Shown here: piece by piece, positions 54,971 to 64,000 of the stretch
Layout: each line of letters starts with the position of its first letter
How positions within the stretch are numbered: the first letter of the stretch is position 1
DNA from: Aeoliella straminimaris
GTDB lineage: Bacteria; Planctomycetota; Planctomycetia; Pirellulales; Lacipirellulaceae
Length of the DNA stretch: 64,000 nt
NCBI RefSeq assembly: GCF_024054565.1
Contig: NZ_JAMXLR010000036.1
Coordinates: forward strand, 62,001 to 126,000
Direction of reading: 5' to 3'
Made by a program: the position numbers and the translations under genes
The notes under the pieces: generated by a model
What the model was told of the DNA's origin: nothing
Database searches by the model: none
Seen by the model: the letters and a program-made list of their open reading frames with translations, nothing else

Positions 54971-54996
54971 TAGCGCTGGTGTTCCACCAGCCTGGG
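54971..54996. repeat. Perfect hairpin element between tyrS and ABC genes
   Basis: GCTGGTG at 54975-54981 pairs perfectly with CACCAGC at 54985-54991 around TTC. An outer weaker CGTTT/AAACG pairing encloses it. No T-run follows, so it resembles a repetitive extragenic palindrome more than a terminator. The rest of the 200-base gap is featureless. Confidence 0.6.
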
Positions 54997-55099
54997 AAAC
55001 GCAGTCTTGCCCCGGCGAACTTGTGCCCGGCAGCGTGCGTACCCCATACCATCTATAGATAGCTTTTTCATCAGCCCCGCGAGTGGCGAGGAATACCGG

Positions 55100-56041
55100 A
55101 TGGCAGACAACGTAGTCGTCGAAACACGTGCCCTGTCGAAGGTGTATCGTGATTTCTGGGGGCGGCAGAAGGTGCGGGCTCTCAAAGCGCTCGATCTGGA
55201 AATTTATCGTGGCGAGGTGTTCGGGCTGTTGGGACCCAATGGCTCGGGCAAGACGACCACCATCAAATTGCTCTTGGGGTTGCTGTTTCCCACCGATGGC
55301 GAAGCCCTGGTGCTCGGCAAGCCGGCAACCGACGTCGAGAAGAACGAACGCATCGGATACTTGCCCGAAGAGTCGTACTTGTACCGGTTCCTCAACGCCG
55401 AGGAGACTCTCGACTTTTACGGCCGGCTGTTCGACATTCCGCCCGAAGTTCGCCGCGAGCGGATCGACAAGCTCATCAAGCAAGTGAAGCTCGACGCCGC
55501 GCGTAAGCGCCAACTTCGCGAGTACTCCAAGGGTATGACGCGACGTATCGGACTGGCGCAGGCGTTGATCAACGAGCCTGATCTCATCCTGCTGGACGAG
55601 CCGACCAGTGGCCTCGACCCGATCGGCACCCGCGAGATGAAGGACTGGATTCTCGAACTCCGCGACCAAGGCAAGACTGTCGTCATGTGCAGCCACCTAT
55701 TGGCCGACGTGCAGGACGTGTGCGATCGAATTGCCATCCTGCACCAAGGTGAACTGAAGGAACTTGGCCGGGTGGAAGATCTGCTGAAGGTCGAAGATGT
55801 CACCCAGGTTTCGGCGCGGGGCCTGTCAGCCGAGTGTCAGAACGAAATTCGCGACGTCATCGCCCGCCACAACGGCGAACTGCTCTCGATGGACAATCCG
55901 ACTACAACGCTCGAGGAACTGTTCCTCTCGATCGTACGCGATAGCGAAGCCCGCCCGGGCCGCCGTGTCGTGCGAGAGGAAGAGGCGACCCCACCGGAGA
56001 ACTCCGGCGAGTCGACCGAACCGCCCTCCACCGCTAGCTGA
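55100..56041 (+). CDS. ABC transporter ATP-binding protein
   Basis: A 313-residue ATPase of the ABC-2/NatA-type exporter family. The Walker A is [10 protein letters not shown] near residue 45, the signature [14 protein letters not shown] near 145, the Walker [14 protein letters not shown] near 165, and the switch histidine is in [10 protein letters not shown]-terminal domain of about 90 residues is followed by an E- and P-rich acidic tail. GAGG lies about 9 bases before the ATG at 55100; the frame runs on to 55007, but the upstream part has no ribosome binding site. It drives the membrane protein encoded next. Confidence 0.95.
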   Translation: MADNVVVETRALSKVYRDFWGRQKVRALKALDLEIYRGEVFGLLGPNGSGKTTTIKLLLGLLFPTDGEALVLGKPATDVEKNERIGYLPEESYLYRFLNAEETLDFYGRLFDIPPEVRRERIDKLIKQVKLDAARKRQLREYSKGMTRRIGLAQALINEPDLILLDEPTSGLDPIGTREMKDWILELRDQGKTVVMCSHLLADVQDVCDRIAILHQGELKELGRVEDLLKVEDVTQVSARGLSAECQNEIRDVIARHNGELLSMDNPTTTLEELFLSIVRDSEARPGRRVVREEEATPPENSGESTEPPSTAS

Positions 56042-56108
56042 TTTCCTTGGCCATTCTACTCTCATTCGTCCGCCAGCAGCCGACCTCCGTTAGCCCCGCC
56101 CACTCGCC

Positions 56109-57896
56109 ATGATTCAGGAAGAGCCGTTACTGCCCTTTAAAACGTGGCTGCTGGAGTGGGATGCAGACCGCTGGGGCGCATTCTGGCACTTCTTGTTGGT
56201 AATGGTCGTATTGGCCATGTTGAGTCTGGTGATCGGTTTGATCATCGGCACCATTCTTCATGGCCCAGTGAAAGCCGGCGAACGGGCCTACCGCGTGGTA
56301 GCCAATGCGTTCCGCGAGTTGTTTCACATCTCGCCCCGTCGCATTTGGGCCATCGCCCGCGTGGCCATGCAGGAAGCCCTGCGTCGCCGCGTGCTGGTCG
56401 CCGTAGCGGTATTCGTGCTATTGCTGTTGTTTGCGGGGTGGTTTTTGAAGACCGATCGCGAACCGGCCAAACTGTACTTCAGCTTCGTGCTGACGGCCAC
56501 CTCGTTCCTGGGGCTGTTCATCGCGCTGTTGCTGTCGGTGTTCAGCCTGCCGAACGACTTTAAGACCAAGACCATCTACACGGTGGTCACCAAGCCGGTC
56601 CGCGCCGGCGACATTATCCTGGGCCGCATTTTGGGTTTCACGCTGGTGGGGTCGCTGCTGTTGCTCGTCATGGGGGGAGCTAGCTACCTATTCGTGTCGC
56701 GAGCACTTACGCATACCCACACGGTTGCTGCTCAAAAAGAGTTGCCGGAGCGAACCTCGCGCTCCGACGGGCATTCCCATAAGCTCGAAGTGCGCGACGA
56801 TGGCCAGATCATCGCCATGTACGAGCATGGGCATGAGCATTCGGTCGAAAAACGCGGTGACCGCTACATGGTATCCCCGCCCGAGGGAATGATCCGTGCC
56901 AGAGTACCTCTGTATGGCGAGCTGAAGTTTCTCAATCGACAGGGTGTTGAGGTCGAGAAGGGGGTGAGCGTCGGTAAGGAATGGGGGTACCGCAGCTTCA
57001 TCGAAGGTGGCACCCAAGCAGCGGCCGTATGGACATTCGATGGAATCAATGAAGACACGCTGATCGATGAAGGGGAGGATGGAAGGTACCTGCCCATCGA
57101 GATCGTCGTCCGCGTGTTCCGCACCTGGAAGGCGGACATCAACACGCCGGTGCAGGGCATCATCCAGCTCAAGCGGCCTGGAAGCGACCTGAAGACAGAG
57201 CCAGAGTTCTTTTTCGCCGACGATAACACCATTGACCTCAAGTACTTTCCCGAGAGCCTGACAGATACCAACAACCAGCCAGTCGACTTGCTGGAGGACC
57301 TGGTTTCCGAAGACGGGCAACTGGAGGTCGTGGTGCAGTGTCTCGACCGGGCGCAATATTTCGGTTTCGCTCGCGGCGACTGCTATATCCATCTCCGCGA
57401 CGCCTCGCCGTTTTGGAACTTCGTGAAGGCCTATATCAGCATCTGGGTGCAGATGGTGGTGGTGATCGCCATTGCCGTTACCGGTAGCACCGTGTTGAGC
57501 GGTCCAATCGCCATGCTCTTCACTGTTTCGTTCATCCTGCTAGGATTCCAACGCGACTTCCTGATGGGAGTGGCAACCGACAAAGTCGAGGGTGGTGGCC
57601 CGATCGAGGCTCTTGTTCGCATTCCCACGCACATGAACTTGATTTCCGACTTCAAGGATCAACATTTCGGCATCAAGCTCATGCGGTTGGTGGACGATGG
57701 TTTGCAGGCCTTGATGCAAGTGCTGGCCAGCGTGCTCCCCGATTTTGGCAACCTGAGCACGGCCGACTACGTCGCCTACGGCTTCGATATACCCTGGAAT
57801 CAAGTCCTGCAGCAACTTTTCTTGGGAGGTGCCTACGTCATTGGCTTGGCCATCGTTGGGTACTTCCTGCTGCGTAATCGTGAGGTAGCGAAATGA
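56109..57896 (+). CDS. ABC-2-type permease with histidine-rich loop
   Basis: A 595-residue membrane protein. Helices are visible near residues 28-48, 95-118, 122-146, 178-200, 440-495 and 565-588. The extracytoplasmic loop of about 230 residues begins with histidine clusters (HTHT near 200, HSHK near 220, HGHEHS near 240), followed by a beta-rich segment. The clusters could bind a metal ion, but this is inference. Its place right after the ATPase gene, and the 4-base overlap with the next gene, define one export module. The transported substrate is unknown. Confidence 0.85.
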   Translation: MIQEEPLLPFKTWLLEWDADRWGAFWHFLLVMVVLAMLSLVIGLIIGTILHGPVKAGERAYRVVANAFRELFHISPRRIWAIARVAMQEALRRRVLVAVAVFVLLLLFAGWFLKTDREPAKLYFSFVLTATSFLGLFIALLLSVFSLPNDFKTKTIYTVVTKPVRAGDIILGRILGFTLVGSLLLLVMGGASYLFVSRALTHTHTVAAQKELPERTSRSDGHSHKLEVRDDGQIIAMYEHGHEHSVEKRGDRYMVSPPEGMIRARVPLYGELKFLNRQGVEVEKGVSVGKEWGYRSFIEGGTQAAAVWTFDGINEDTLIDEGEDGRYLPIEIVVRVFRTWKADINTPVQGIIQLKRPGSDLKTEPEFFFADDNTIDLKYFPESLTDTNNQPVDLLEDLVSEDGQLEVVVQCLDRAQYFGFARGDCYIHLRDASPFWNFVKAYISIWVQMVVVIAIAVTGSTVLSGPIAMLFTVSFILLGFQRDFLMGVATDKVEGGGPIEALVRIPTHMNLISDFKDQHFGIKLMRLVDDGLQALMQVLASVLPDFGNLSTADYVAYGFDIPWNQVLQQLFLGGAYVIGLAIVGYFLLRNREVAK

Positions 57897-59689
57897 ACAA
57901 GCAGAGTTCTTTCATCCGCAAGGTGGTTTACGCCGGCATTCTGATTTGCCTGCTCATCGCTCTTGCGGTACTGGGACTGCCTGCCACGTACTCGAATCCC
58001 CGCGGTGGGACGTATTCGCTGGCCCGGATGAAGGTGGACAATCAACTTGCTCAGTCCAACCTTGGCGAAATCGACCCCGCCAGCGAAACCATGAAGTTGG
58101 CCACGCTGGGGCTCCGCGGTGTCGCGGTCAATCTGCTGTGGAATAAGGCGGACGAGTACAAGAAGAAGGAAGACTGGACCAACCTGACTGCCACGCTCGA
58201 GCAATTGGCACGCCTGCAGCCCAACTTCATCACATTCTGGAAGTACCAGTCCTGGAACGTGAGCTACAATGTCTCGGTGCAGTTCGACGATTACCGCGAC
58301 CGCTACTACTACGTCCGCGAGGGCATCGAATTCCTCAAGCAGGGCGTTGCCAAGAACAAAGAGAATCGCGAGATCCCGCAGTTATTGTGGGACCTTGGTT
58401 GGTTTATCGGCCAGAAAATCGGCCGCGCTGACGAGTACGTGCAGTACCGCGAACTGTTCAAGAACGACGACGAATTCCATGGCGATGACGTACCCGCGGG
58501 GGCGGACGAACGCGACAACTGGCTCGTGTCGAAGATGGAGTACTTGAACGCCATTTCTGCGGTGCGCGACCGTAAGAAGAGCATCGGCAAGAAGAGCGAG
58601 AAGATCTTCTATTCCTCCCCCGCCAAATCGCAGATGAGCTACGCCGAGGCCATCGAAGAGGAAGGCCAATTTGCCAAAGGGCAGGCTGCCTGGCGGGTGG
58701 CTGCCGATGAGTGGAGCGACTTCGGCGATCTCGAGATCGAACACTCCACCGGCCGGATGTTGCGGCTGGGGCATGAGGAGGAAGTGGCCGAGCGGGTTGA
58801 GCAGTTGGAAGACCAACTGGCCGATTTGTCCCCCGGCTTGCGTGAAAAGTTGGTAGAAGAAAAACGCGAAGCACTGCCAGAAGAGCAGCAAGCCGCCCTT
58901 GCCAAGTCGATGGAAGAACGCAATGCCGAAGAGGTACAGCTTGCGTATCAGGCTGAGCAAGCCATTGAAGTAAACGACAAGGAGTTTGTGGACCGGCTCG
59001 CCAAGGAGAAGCCAGAACTGAGGAAGGAAGCCGGTATCCTGGCACGTCAACTGGTGGAGGAACGGACCAACCTGATCTACACCCGGCGTTACAAAAGCGA
59101 CGCGAACTACGACTACTGGGCCCTGCGTGCCGAGTTTGAGCAGACCGACACCGCGGTTGAGGCGCGGCGCAAAATGTTCGAAGCCAAGCAGGCGTTCGCC
59201 GATCGTCAGGCACCCGAGTTGGCGAAGCAACTCTACGAGGAGGGATTCGACAAGTGGCGGGAGGTCCTGGAAACCTACCCCGACCTGTTGGATCCGGACG
59301 GCGTAACGGGCGACGATATCCTCGTGTTTGTTGTCGATTATCGCAAAGTGCTCGACTCGCTGGGGGAAGAGATTCCTGACGACTTTGTCCTGTGGGATGT
59401 AATCGAGAACTTCGACGCCGAAGGCGAATTCGAAGAAGAACTCCGCCATCGGATGGAGACCATGGGCACCAGCACCGCCGACGAGGCATCCGCATCGGAG
59501 GAAGCCGCCGAGGAGCAACCAGCCGAAGAATCAGCAGCAGAGGAGTCCTCTGACGAGCAGCCAGCGGAGCCCGAAGAGACGCCGGCCGAGGCCGAGGAGC
59601 AGCCATCCGAGCCGGAGCAGCCAGCGCCGGAGGAGAACCCGAAAGCTCCGTCGGACGAAGAGTCTGCCGATCCTGAAACTTCTGCCTGA
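57893..59689 (+). CDS. Membrane-anchored helical protein with acidic tail, partner of the ABC exporter
   Basis: A 598-residue protein overlapping the permease stop by four bases (ATGA). An N-terminal helix at about 12-32 (AGILICLLIALAVLGLPA) anchors it. Residues 60-230 contain tetratricopeptide-like helical repeats with many aromatics (FWKYQSWNVSYNVSVQFDDYRDRYYYVREGIEFL). Residues 280-400 are charged coiled coil. The last 70 residues are an acidic, proline-rich low-complexity tail (repeats of EEQPAEE type). Similar planctomycete proteins exist in the databases from memory but have no established function. The tight coupling suggests a subunit or substrate chaperone of the exporter. Confidence 0.8.
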   Translation: MNKQSSFIRKVVYAGILICLLIALAVLGLPATYSNPRGGTYSLARMKVDNQLAQSNLGEIDPASETMKLATLGLRGVAVNLLWNKADEYKKKEDWTNLTATLEQLARLQPNFITFWKYQSWNVSYNVSVQFDDYRDRYYYVREGIEFLKQGVAKNKENREIPQLLWDLGWFIGQKIGRADEYVQYRELFKNDDEFHGDDVPAGADERDNWLVSKMEYLNAISAVRDRKKSIGKKSEKIFYSSPAKSQMSYAEAIEEEGQFAKGQAAWRVAADEWSDFGDLEIEHSTGRMLRLGHEEEVAERVEQLEDQLADLSPGLREKLVEEKREALPEEQQAALAKSMEERNAEEVQLAYQAEQAIEVNDKEFVDRLAKEKPELRKEAGILARQLVEERTNLIYTRRYKSDANYDYWALRAEFEQTDTAVEARRKMFEAKQAFADRQAPELAKQLYEEGFDKWREVLETYPDLLDPDGVTGDDILVFVVDYRKVLDSLGEEIPDDFVLWDVIENFDAEGEFEEELRHRMETMGTSTADEASASEEAAEEQPAEESAAEESSDEQPAEPEETPAEAEEQPSEPEQPAPEENPKAPSDEESADPETSA

Positions 59690-59912
59690 TATCTACCATT
59701 GGGCTTTCCGGCCCGCCACACCGACCCCCGTTGCGTCTAATCCCTGCGGCGTTTACCGTTGTTAGGCATGCTAGGGGAGAAGTCCGCACTGGGGCCCAGG
59801 GATTGGAGTTGCTGGATGCAACCGCTGCGGTGCCTTCTCGAAGAACGTCGGGCAAGTGAGCGGCCACGTAGGTACGAACGCCAGCAGCTTGCACTAGCCA
59901 AGGATTGCATTG

Positions 59913-61253
59913 ATGCGAATCGTTGTGTTGGGAGCCGGAACGGTTGGCGAATCGATCGCCGCCCTGTTGTGCCGCAACGGCCATGGGGTGACGGTGGTGG
60001 ATACCGACGCCGATCAGATCCGCCGCGTAAACGAGACGCTCGACGTACGCGGATTGTGCGGATCCGCATCGCAGTCCAGTGTGCTGTTTCAGGCAGGCGT
60101 TACGAGTTGCGACCTGTGCCTGGCGGTAACGGGCGACGACGAAGTGAATCTGGTTTCCGCCAGCATGGCCAAGGCCATGGGGGCCCGCCGCACCGTGGCA
60201 CGGGTGTATGCCCCCGTGTTTCGCGACCTTAGTACGTTCGACTATCAACGCCATTTCCGTATCGATCGCTTGATTAGCCTCGAACATCTCTCGGCCATGG
60301 AGCTGGCCCGCGGTATTCGGCACCCCGGTTCGGTCGTTGTGGAGAACCTGGCTCGCGGCGAAATCGAAGTTCACGAGATGCTGGTCTCGCCGAAGTCGAA
60401 AAGTCTTGGCAAGTCGATTCGCGAGCTTGGCTTGCCTGGTGGCGTGCGAGTTGGCTCGATTGTCCGCGACGGTCAAAGTCGCATCGCCTCGGCCGAGGAT
60501 ATCGTGCAGAGTGGCGATCGACTGACGGTGATCGGTTCTCGCAAGGAAGTCGACGCCGTGAAAAGCGTTCTGTGTGGTGGATCGGGCAGCCGATTGAGTG
60601 TGGTCATTGCCGGCGGTGGCGAGACCGGGTACCATCTGGCGCGAATTCTGGAAACACAACGCTTCAATGTCTCGTTGTTTGACACGGATCGACAACGATG
60701 CGACTTCCTTGCCAGCCAATTGCAGAACACTACTGTGGTTTTTTCCGATGCCACGCGGCGCGACAGCCTGGAGGAGGAACGCGTTGGCGCAGCGGATGTC
60801 TTCGTGGCGTGCACCGGCGAAGACGAGAACAACATTATGGCGGCCGTCGAGGCCCGCGACATCGGTACCCAGACGGTGATGGCTCTGGTCAGTCGTCCCG
60901 ACTACGCCCACGTGGTAGGTAAGCTGGGCATCGACCTGACAGTTAGCCCCCGCGAGGTGGTAGCCAAGCAGATTCTCGGTTACTTGAATAGCGGTCCGGT
61001 CATCTCCCGCACCTCGCTGGGTGATGGGGGGATCTGCATTCTGGAAATCGAAGTGGTTGATGGCGCTCCAATCACCGAACAGGTCTTGGCGAACACCAGT
61101 TTGCCCGAAAGGTGCTTGATAGCGGCCGTGATTCGCAGCGAGTTCGCCTTCGTGCCGGGAGCAGACGACCGTTTGAAGCCCGGAGACACAGTTGTCGTGA
61201 TGGTGGACGAAAACCACGCCGAAGCCGCGATTCGTATGTTTGGCAACGACTAG
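59913..61253 (+). CDS. trkA: Trk potassium uptake regulatory subunit TrkA
   Basis: A 446-residue cytoplasmic NAD(H)-binding protein gating the TrkH channel. It contains two RCK-N/RCK-C repeats. The first nucleotide-binding loop is VLGAGTVGESIA near residue 5 with D29 in VVDTDADQ, and the second is VVIAGGGETGYHLA near 234. Each is followed by a smaller RCK-C domain (about 140-220 and 370-446). The ATG at 59913, with AAGGA upstream, is preferred over a TTG one codon earlier. trkH lies 110 bases downstream on the same strand. Confidence 0.96.
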   Translation: MRIVVLGAGTVGESIAALLCRNGHGVTVVDTDADQIRRVNETLDVRGLCGSASQSSVLFQAGVTSCDLCLAVTGDDEVNLVSASMAKAMGARRTVARVYAPVFRDLSTFDYQRHFRIDRLISLEHLSAMELARGIRHPGSVVVENLARGEIEVHEMLVSPKSKSLGKSIRELGLPGGVRVGSIVRDGQSRIASAEDIVQSGDRLTVIGSRKEVDAVKSVLCGGSGSRLSVVIAGGGETGYHLARILETQRFNVSLFDTDRQRCDFLASQLQNTTVVFSDATRRDSLEEERVGAADVFVACTGEDENNIMAAVEARDIGTQTVMALVSRPDYAHVVGKLGIDLTVSPREVVAKQILGYLNSGPVISRTSLGDGGICILEIEVVDGAPITEQVLANTSLPERCLIAAVIRSEFAFVPGADDRLKPGDTVVVMVDENHAEAAIRMFGND

Positions 61254-61363
61254 GTCGCACATCCATAACTCGTAACAGCAACTGGTATCAGCCCCTCTGC
61301 AATCTTGCCGCCACCGACAGATCACATTCGCGTGGCACGCCCTAAATCTTCCGAGCTGTTGCG

Positions 61364-62959
61364 ATGAACTATCCATTGGTTGCCCGACTCCTTGGCGCCC
61401 TCTGTTGGCTGATGGGCATTACCATGTTGTTCAGCATTCCCTGGGCGTTTCCCGTGATGGGCGTCGCCCCGGAGTTCGAACGCTCCGGTTGCTTTGCGCT
61501 GCTGGCGTCCATGGTGGTCTGCTTCGCCGTGGGGGTGCTGTTGCGGTGGCTGGGACGAGACGCACAAATGAACTTGTTCCGCAAGGAGGCAATGGCCGTT
61601 GTTGGTCTCAGTTGGGTGCTTGCTACCGTGCTGGGCGCGCTACCGTACTGGCTGAGCGGAACCTGTCGTGGGAGACAAGAAGCCGATAAAGCCACGCCCG
61701 TTCGGATGACGGTATACGACTGTCTGTTCGAGTCGCAATCCGGCTTTAGCACTACCGGCGCCACGGTGATCACCGACCTCGAAGACACCAAGCTCGTGCC
61801 TCGCTCGATTCTATTCTGGCGATCCAGCACGCACTTTCTGGGGGGGCTTGGCATCATCGTGTTGTTCGTCGCCGTGTTGGGGCAGGGGTCGGCGGGCAAA
61901 GCACTCATGCGGGCGGAGATCCCTGGTCCCAGCAAGGAGGGCTCCCAGGAACGGATGCAGCACACCGCGTGGAACTTCGCCGCCATCTACGTTGCGCTCA
62001 ATCTCATACTCACCGTGCTGTTGATGCTGGAAAGCAAGAAGATGAACCTCTTCAATGCGCTATGCCATGCATTCGGCACGATGGCTACCGGCGGCTTCAG
62101 TACCTACAACGACAGTGTGGCTGCCTTTGACAGCGCGCTGGTCGACTACACCATAACCGTGTTCATGATCATCGCCGGTATGAACTTCACCTTGATCTAC
62201 CTCGTGTTGGTGGGTCGCTGGAGCGCTATGTGGAAGGACATCGAGTGGCGGGCGTACCTAACCGGCATGGCGGTGGTGATTGCTGCCATCATGGCAATGT
62301 CCATCGGCACCTATCACGAATTCGATCCCAATGACAAGTTGCCATGGCTCACCGAGTTTCGCGTAGCTTTTCGTTACGTCTCGTTTCAGGTGGTCTCGAT
62401 CATGACCACCACCGGATTCGGTACCCATAACTTCGATACCTGGCATCAACTCGCCCGGGCGCTCCTGTTTTTGTTGATGTTCGTTGGGGGGTGCGCGGGC
62501 AGTACCGGAGGCGGTATCAAGGTCATTCGGCACGTGCTGTTCGTCAAAATCCTGGGTATGGAAATCGAACGTTCCTACCATCCAACCGTGGTCCGCCCAT
62601 TGAAACTCGGAGACAACGTCACGACCGATGCGGAGCTGCGTAGCCAGATTCTGCTGTATTTCGGGCTGGTGACGTTCATCTTCATGCTCAGCTGGATCAC
62701 GCTGGTCGCCATCGAACCCGAATCGACCTGGACCGAAGTCGGCCAGCCGGTGGACAACAAGCTGATCGACTGCGCCAGCGCCGTGGCCGCCACGATGAAC
62801 AACATCGGTCCCGGCCTCGGCACCGTGGGAGCCAAGCAGAACTATGCCAATTTCGAGCCGCTGTCCAAGCTGCTATTTATCTTTTTGATGACACTCGGCC
62901 GCCTCGAACTCTTTGCCGTGCTGGTTCTACTGTTACCGGGATTCTGGCGCAGCCACTGA
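61364..62959 (+). CDS. trkH: Trk/Ktr potassium channel subunit TrkH
   Basis: A 531-residue membrane protein with four M1-pore-M2 repeats. Candidate selectivity-filter segments are SGFSTTGATVI near residue 127, TMATGGFSTY near 241, TTTGFGTHNF near 350 and MNNIGPGLGTVGA near 478; each holds the glycine of the potassium filter. The second repeat is preceded by a soluble loop with RAEIPGPSKEGSQERM. Length is slightly above the usual 480. With trkA it forms the potassium uptake system. It may be cotranscribed with trkA across 110 bases. Confidence 0.95.
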   Translation: MNYPLVARLLGALCWLMGITMLFSIPWAFPVMGVAPEFERSGCFALLASMVVCFAVGVLLRWLGRDAQMNLFRKEAMAVVGLSWVLATVLGALPYWLSGTCRGRQEADKATPVRMTVYDCLFESQSGFSTTGATVITDLEDTKLVPRSILFWRSSTHFLGGLGIIVLFVAVLGQGSAGKALMRAEIPGPSKEGSQERMQHTAWNFAAIYVALNLILTVLLMLESKKMNLFNALCHAFGTMATGGFSTYNDSVAAFDSALVDYTITVFMIIAGMNFTLIYLVLVGRWSAMWKDIEWRAYLTGMAVVIAAIMAMSIGTYHEFDPNDKLPWLTEFRVAFRYVSFQVVSIMTTTGFGTHNFDTWHQLARALLFLLMFVGGCAGSTGGGIKVIRHVLFVKILGMEIERSYHPTVVRPLKLGDNVTTDAELRSQILLYFGLVTFIFMLSWITLVAIEPESTWTEVGQPVDNKLIDCASAVAATMNNIGPGLGTVGAKQNYANFEPLSKLLFIFLMTLGRLELFAVLVLLLPGFWRSH

Positions 62960-63386
62960 CGCGGATGACGATGCCAACGCCCCCCCGGTGGCGAAGCGGC
63001 GTGGCCGTTGTTTTGGGCCATGTTCCACCATCTACATCCGTGGGCCCAAAACTCTCTGCGTTTTGTCCCGCCCTCGATTGAAATACCTCTGTTTTTATCG
63101 GTGTTTCTTCAAGTCCCCAGGGACAAAACGTGGTGCGTTGTCCCCACATGTTCTGAGGTGTAGCAAAACCCCGCCAGAGCGTACGGAAGCCGGACTCGAG
63201 GGTCCGGTTGGTGGCTGTCCCGTATCCTTGAGGTTCTTGCGTGCTCACGGCACCCCGTTCGGCCCCTAAGATCCCTCCGCCCGCTGGATCTACGCACAGG
63301 GAGCCGCAACTACATTGGATCACACGCCTGCGCGGATTCAACGCCGATTTTTTGACACCAGCTCAATCGTTTCAACCGGGACGACC
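62960..63386. other. Non-coding stretch with competing inverted repeats
   Basis: TTTTGTCCC at 63061-63069 is inverted as GGGACAAAA at 63120-63128, and GGGACAA at 63120-63126 also pairs with TTGTCCC at 63138-63144. The two pairings exclude each other, as in a switchable leader. CCGGAC/GTCCGG forms another hairpin near 63190-63210. The open frames on both strands are unconvincing. Confidence 0.45.
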
Positions 63387-63563
63387 ATGAACGAATTATG
63401 GCAGTTGGGCTAACGCTTGGAGCGTCTCAAGAAGCAATCCGAAGCGAAGCCCCGAGATGTGTTCACTCGCTTCACGGCGGACGTGGAGTCGGCATCACCG
63501 CGAAATGGATGTACCGAGCGAATAGCCGGCAGAGTTAGTCCCTATGGTGCCTCGGGGCCGAGG
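63387..63563 (+). pseudogene. Possible gene remnant interrupted by a stop
   Basis: From the ATG at 63387 the frame reads MNELWQLG, a stop, then RLERLKKQSEAKPRDVFTRF and continues to about 63563. The phrase after the stop looks like a real helical N-terminus, faintly like the start of group II intron reverse transcriptases. The stop and the early end suggest decay. Very uncertain. Confidence 0.25.
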
Positions 63564-64000
63564 TGAGAGCTGCGTGCGTTGCAGGCCGGGGCGTTGCGGC
63601 TGAGGAACCAAGAAACGGATAGCGTACCGCCGGGTCCTGAATCTCAGGGCCAGCGCAAGGTGTAGTTGAAGGGCAGGGCCCATCCCCATCGGACCCTGCC
63701 CAACTACGGGGAAAACTACCAATTTCTGCGACCATTTAGTGCGCTCGATATCGTCCATAATAATCATGGAAACACCCCCTGCAAGCAACTAGTCTAGAGA
63801 CATGGCTCACTTGGGCGCAGAACTCAAACTGCTCCCACGCATCCGGCTTCTGGAATGCCGCAGAATGCAGAGTTCAAGGTCCTGGAACCATCTTTGACCA
63901 AGGGGCGTGAGCAGTGTTTTGGCCCCGAGGTCATAGTGAGATTAACAGAGTCTGGCGAAGTCGCAGGAGAACAACGTCAGTCGATTTCGATTTGAGAGAT
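63564..64000. other. Gene-free end of window with inverted repeat
   Basis: GGGCAGGG at 63671-63678 is inverted at 63694-63701, extended by GTAGTT at 63662-63667 pairing with AACTAC at 63702-63707 across a three-base bulge. It could form a 14-pair hairpin. No supported gene is seen; the minus frame at 63495-63788 lacks a ribosome binding site. Confidence 0.4.

Noticed and set aside
58458..61376. A 972-residue minus-strand open frame
   Set aside because: It lies antisense to the exporter partner gene and trkA, both clear genes. It is rich in R, P and S as expected from a shadow frame in GC-rich DNA.

Overview
The window looks like the chromosome of a planctomycete, most probably of the order Pirellulales. 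That rests on family content: several PEP-CTERM proteins with dockerin-like repeats, a DUF1559 protein with a prepilin-type leader, a CotH/lamin-tail giant with the planctomycete LESRELLA-type leader, an ECF sigma factor next to an anti-sigma factor with a large extracytoplasmic part, and cysteine-rich lipoproteins. The order-level placement is inference; no rRNA is present.

Layout. 0.4-9 kb is a mixed region: two small unknown genes, a folE-PTPS-SDR pterin operon, an Nei-type DNA glycosylase, a DUF427 protein, a zinc-ribbon protein and SpoIIE-type phosphatase pair, a membrane-anchored redoxin, and an integrase remnant beside tRNA-Ser(UGA). 9.1-14.5 kb is a TetR regulator and an RND efflux pair, with matching TAGAC-N5-GTCTA operators before tetR and before the pump genes. 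14.6-33.8 kb is a surface-protein region: anti-sigma and ECF sigma, DUF1559, five PEP-CTERM proteins (one a metzincin-like protease) and a CotH protein. Two of the PEP-CTERM genes each encode two complete signal-peptide/domain/PEP-CTERM units in one reading frame.

33.8-37.9 kb carries an M42 peptidase, a VOC protein, two Cys-rich lipoproteins, TatD and a small helical protein. 37.9-49.0 kb is a minus-strand complex I operon in the order nuoI-A-C-D-H-J-K-L-M-N, without nuoB, E, F or G. csrA, tRNA-Glu(UUC) and a clear terminator follow. 50-55 kb is a plus-strand housekeeping run: ferrochelatase, aldo/keto reductase, pyroglutamyl peptidase, ispD and tyrS. 55-59.7 kb is a three-gene ABC export module with a large anchored partner, and 59.9-63 kb is trkA-trkH. 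The last kilobase has no convincing gene but contains inverted repeats and one possible gene remnant.

The most unusual observation is the pair of fused PEP-CTERM polyproteins. At each junction the basic tail of the first sorting signal doubles as the basic n-region of a second signal peptide, which suggests one precursor giving two surface proteins. No exosortase gene is visible here. Gene starts were chosen from ribosome binding sites, overlaps and family lengths; where that is uncertain it is stated.
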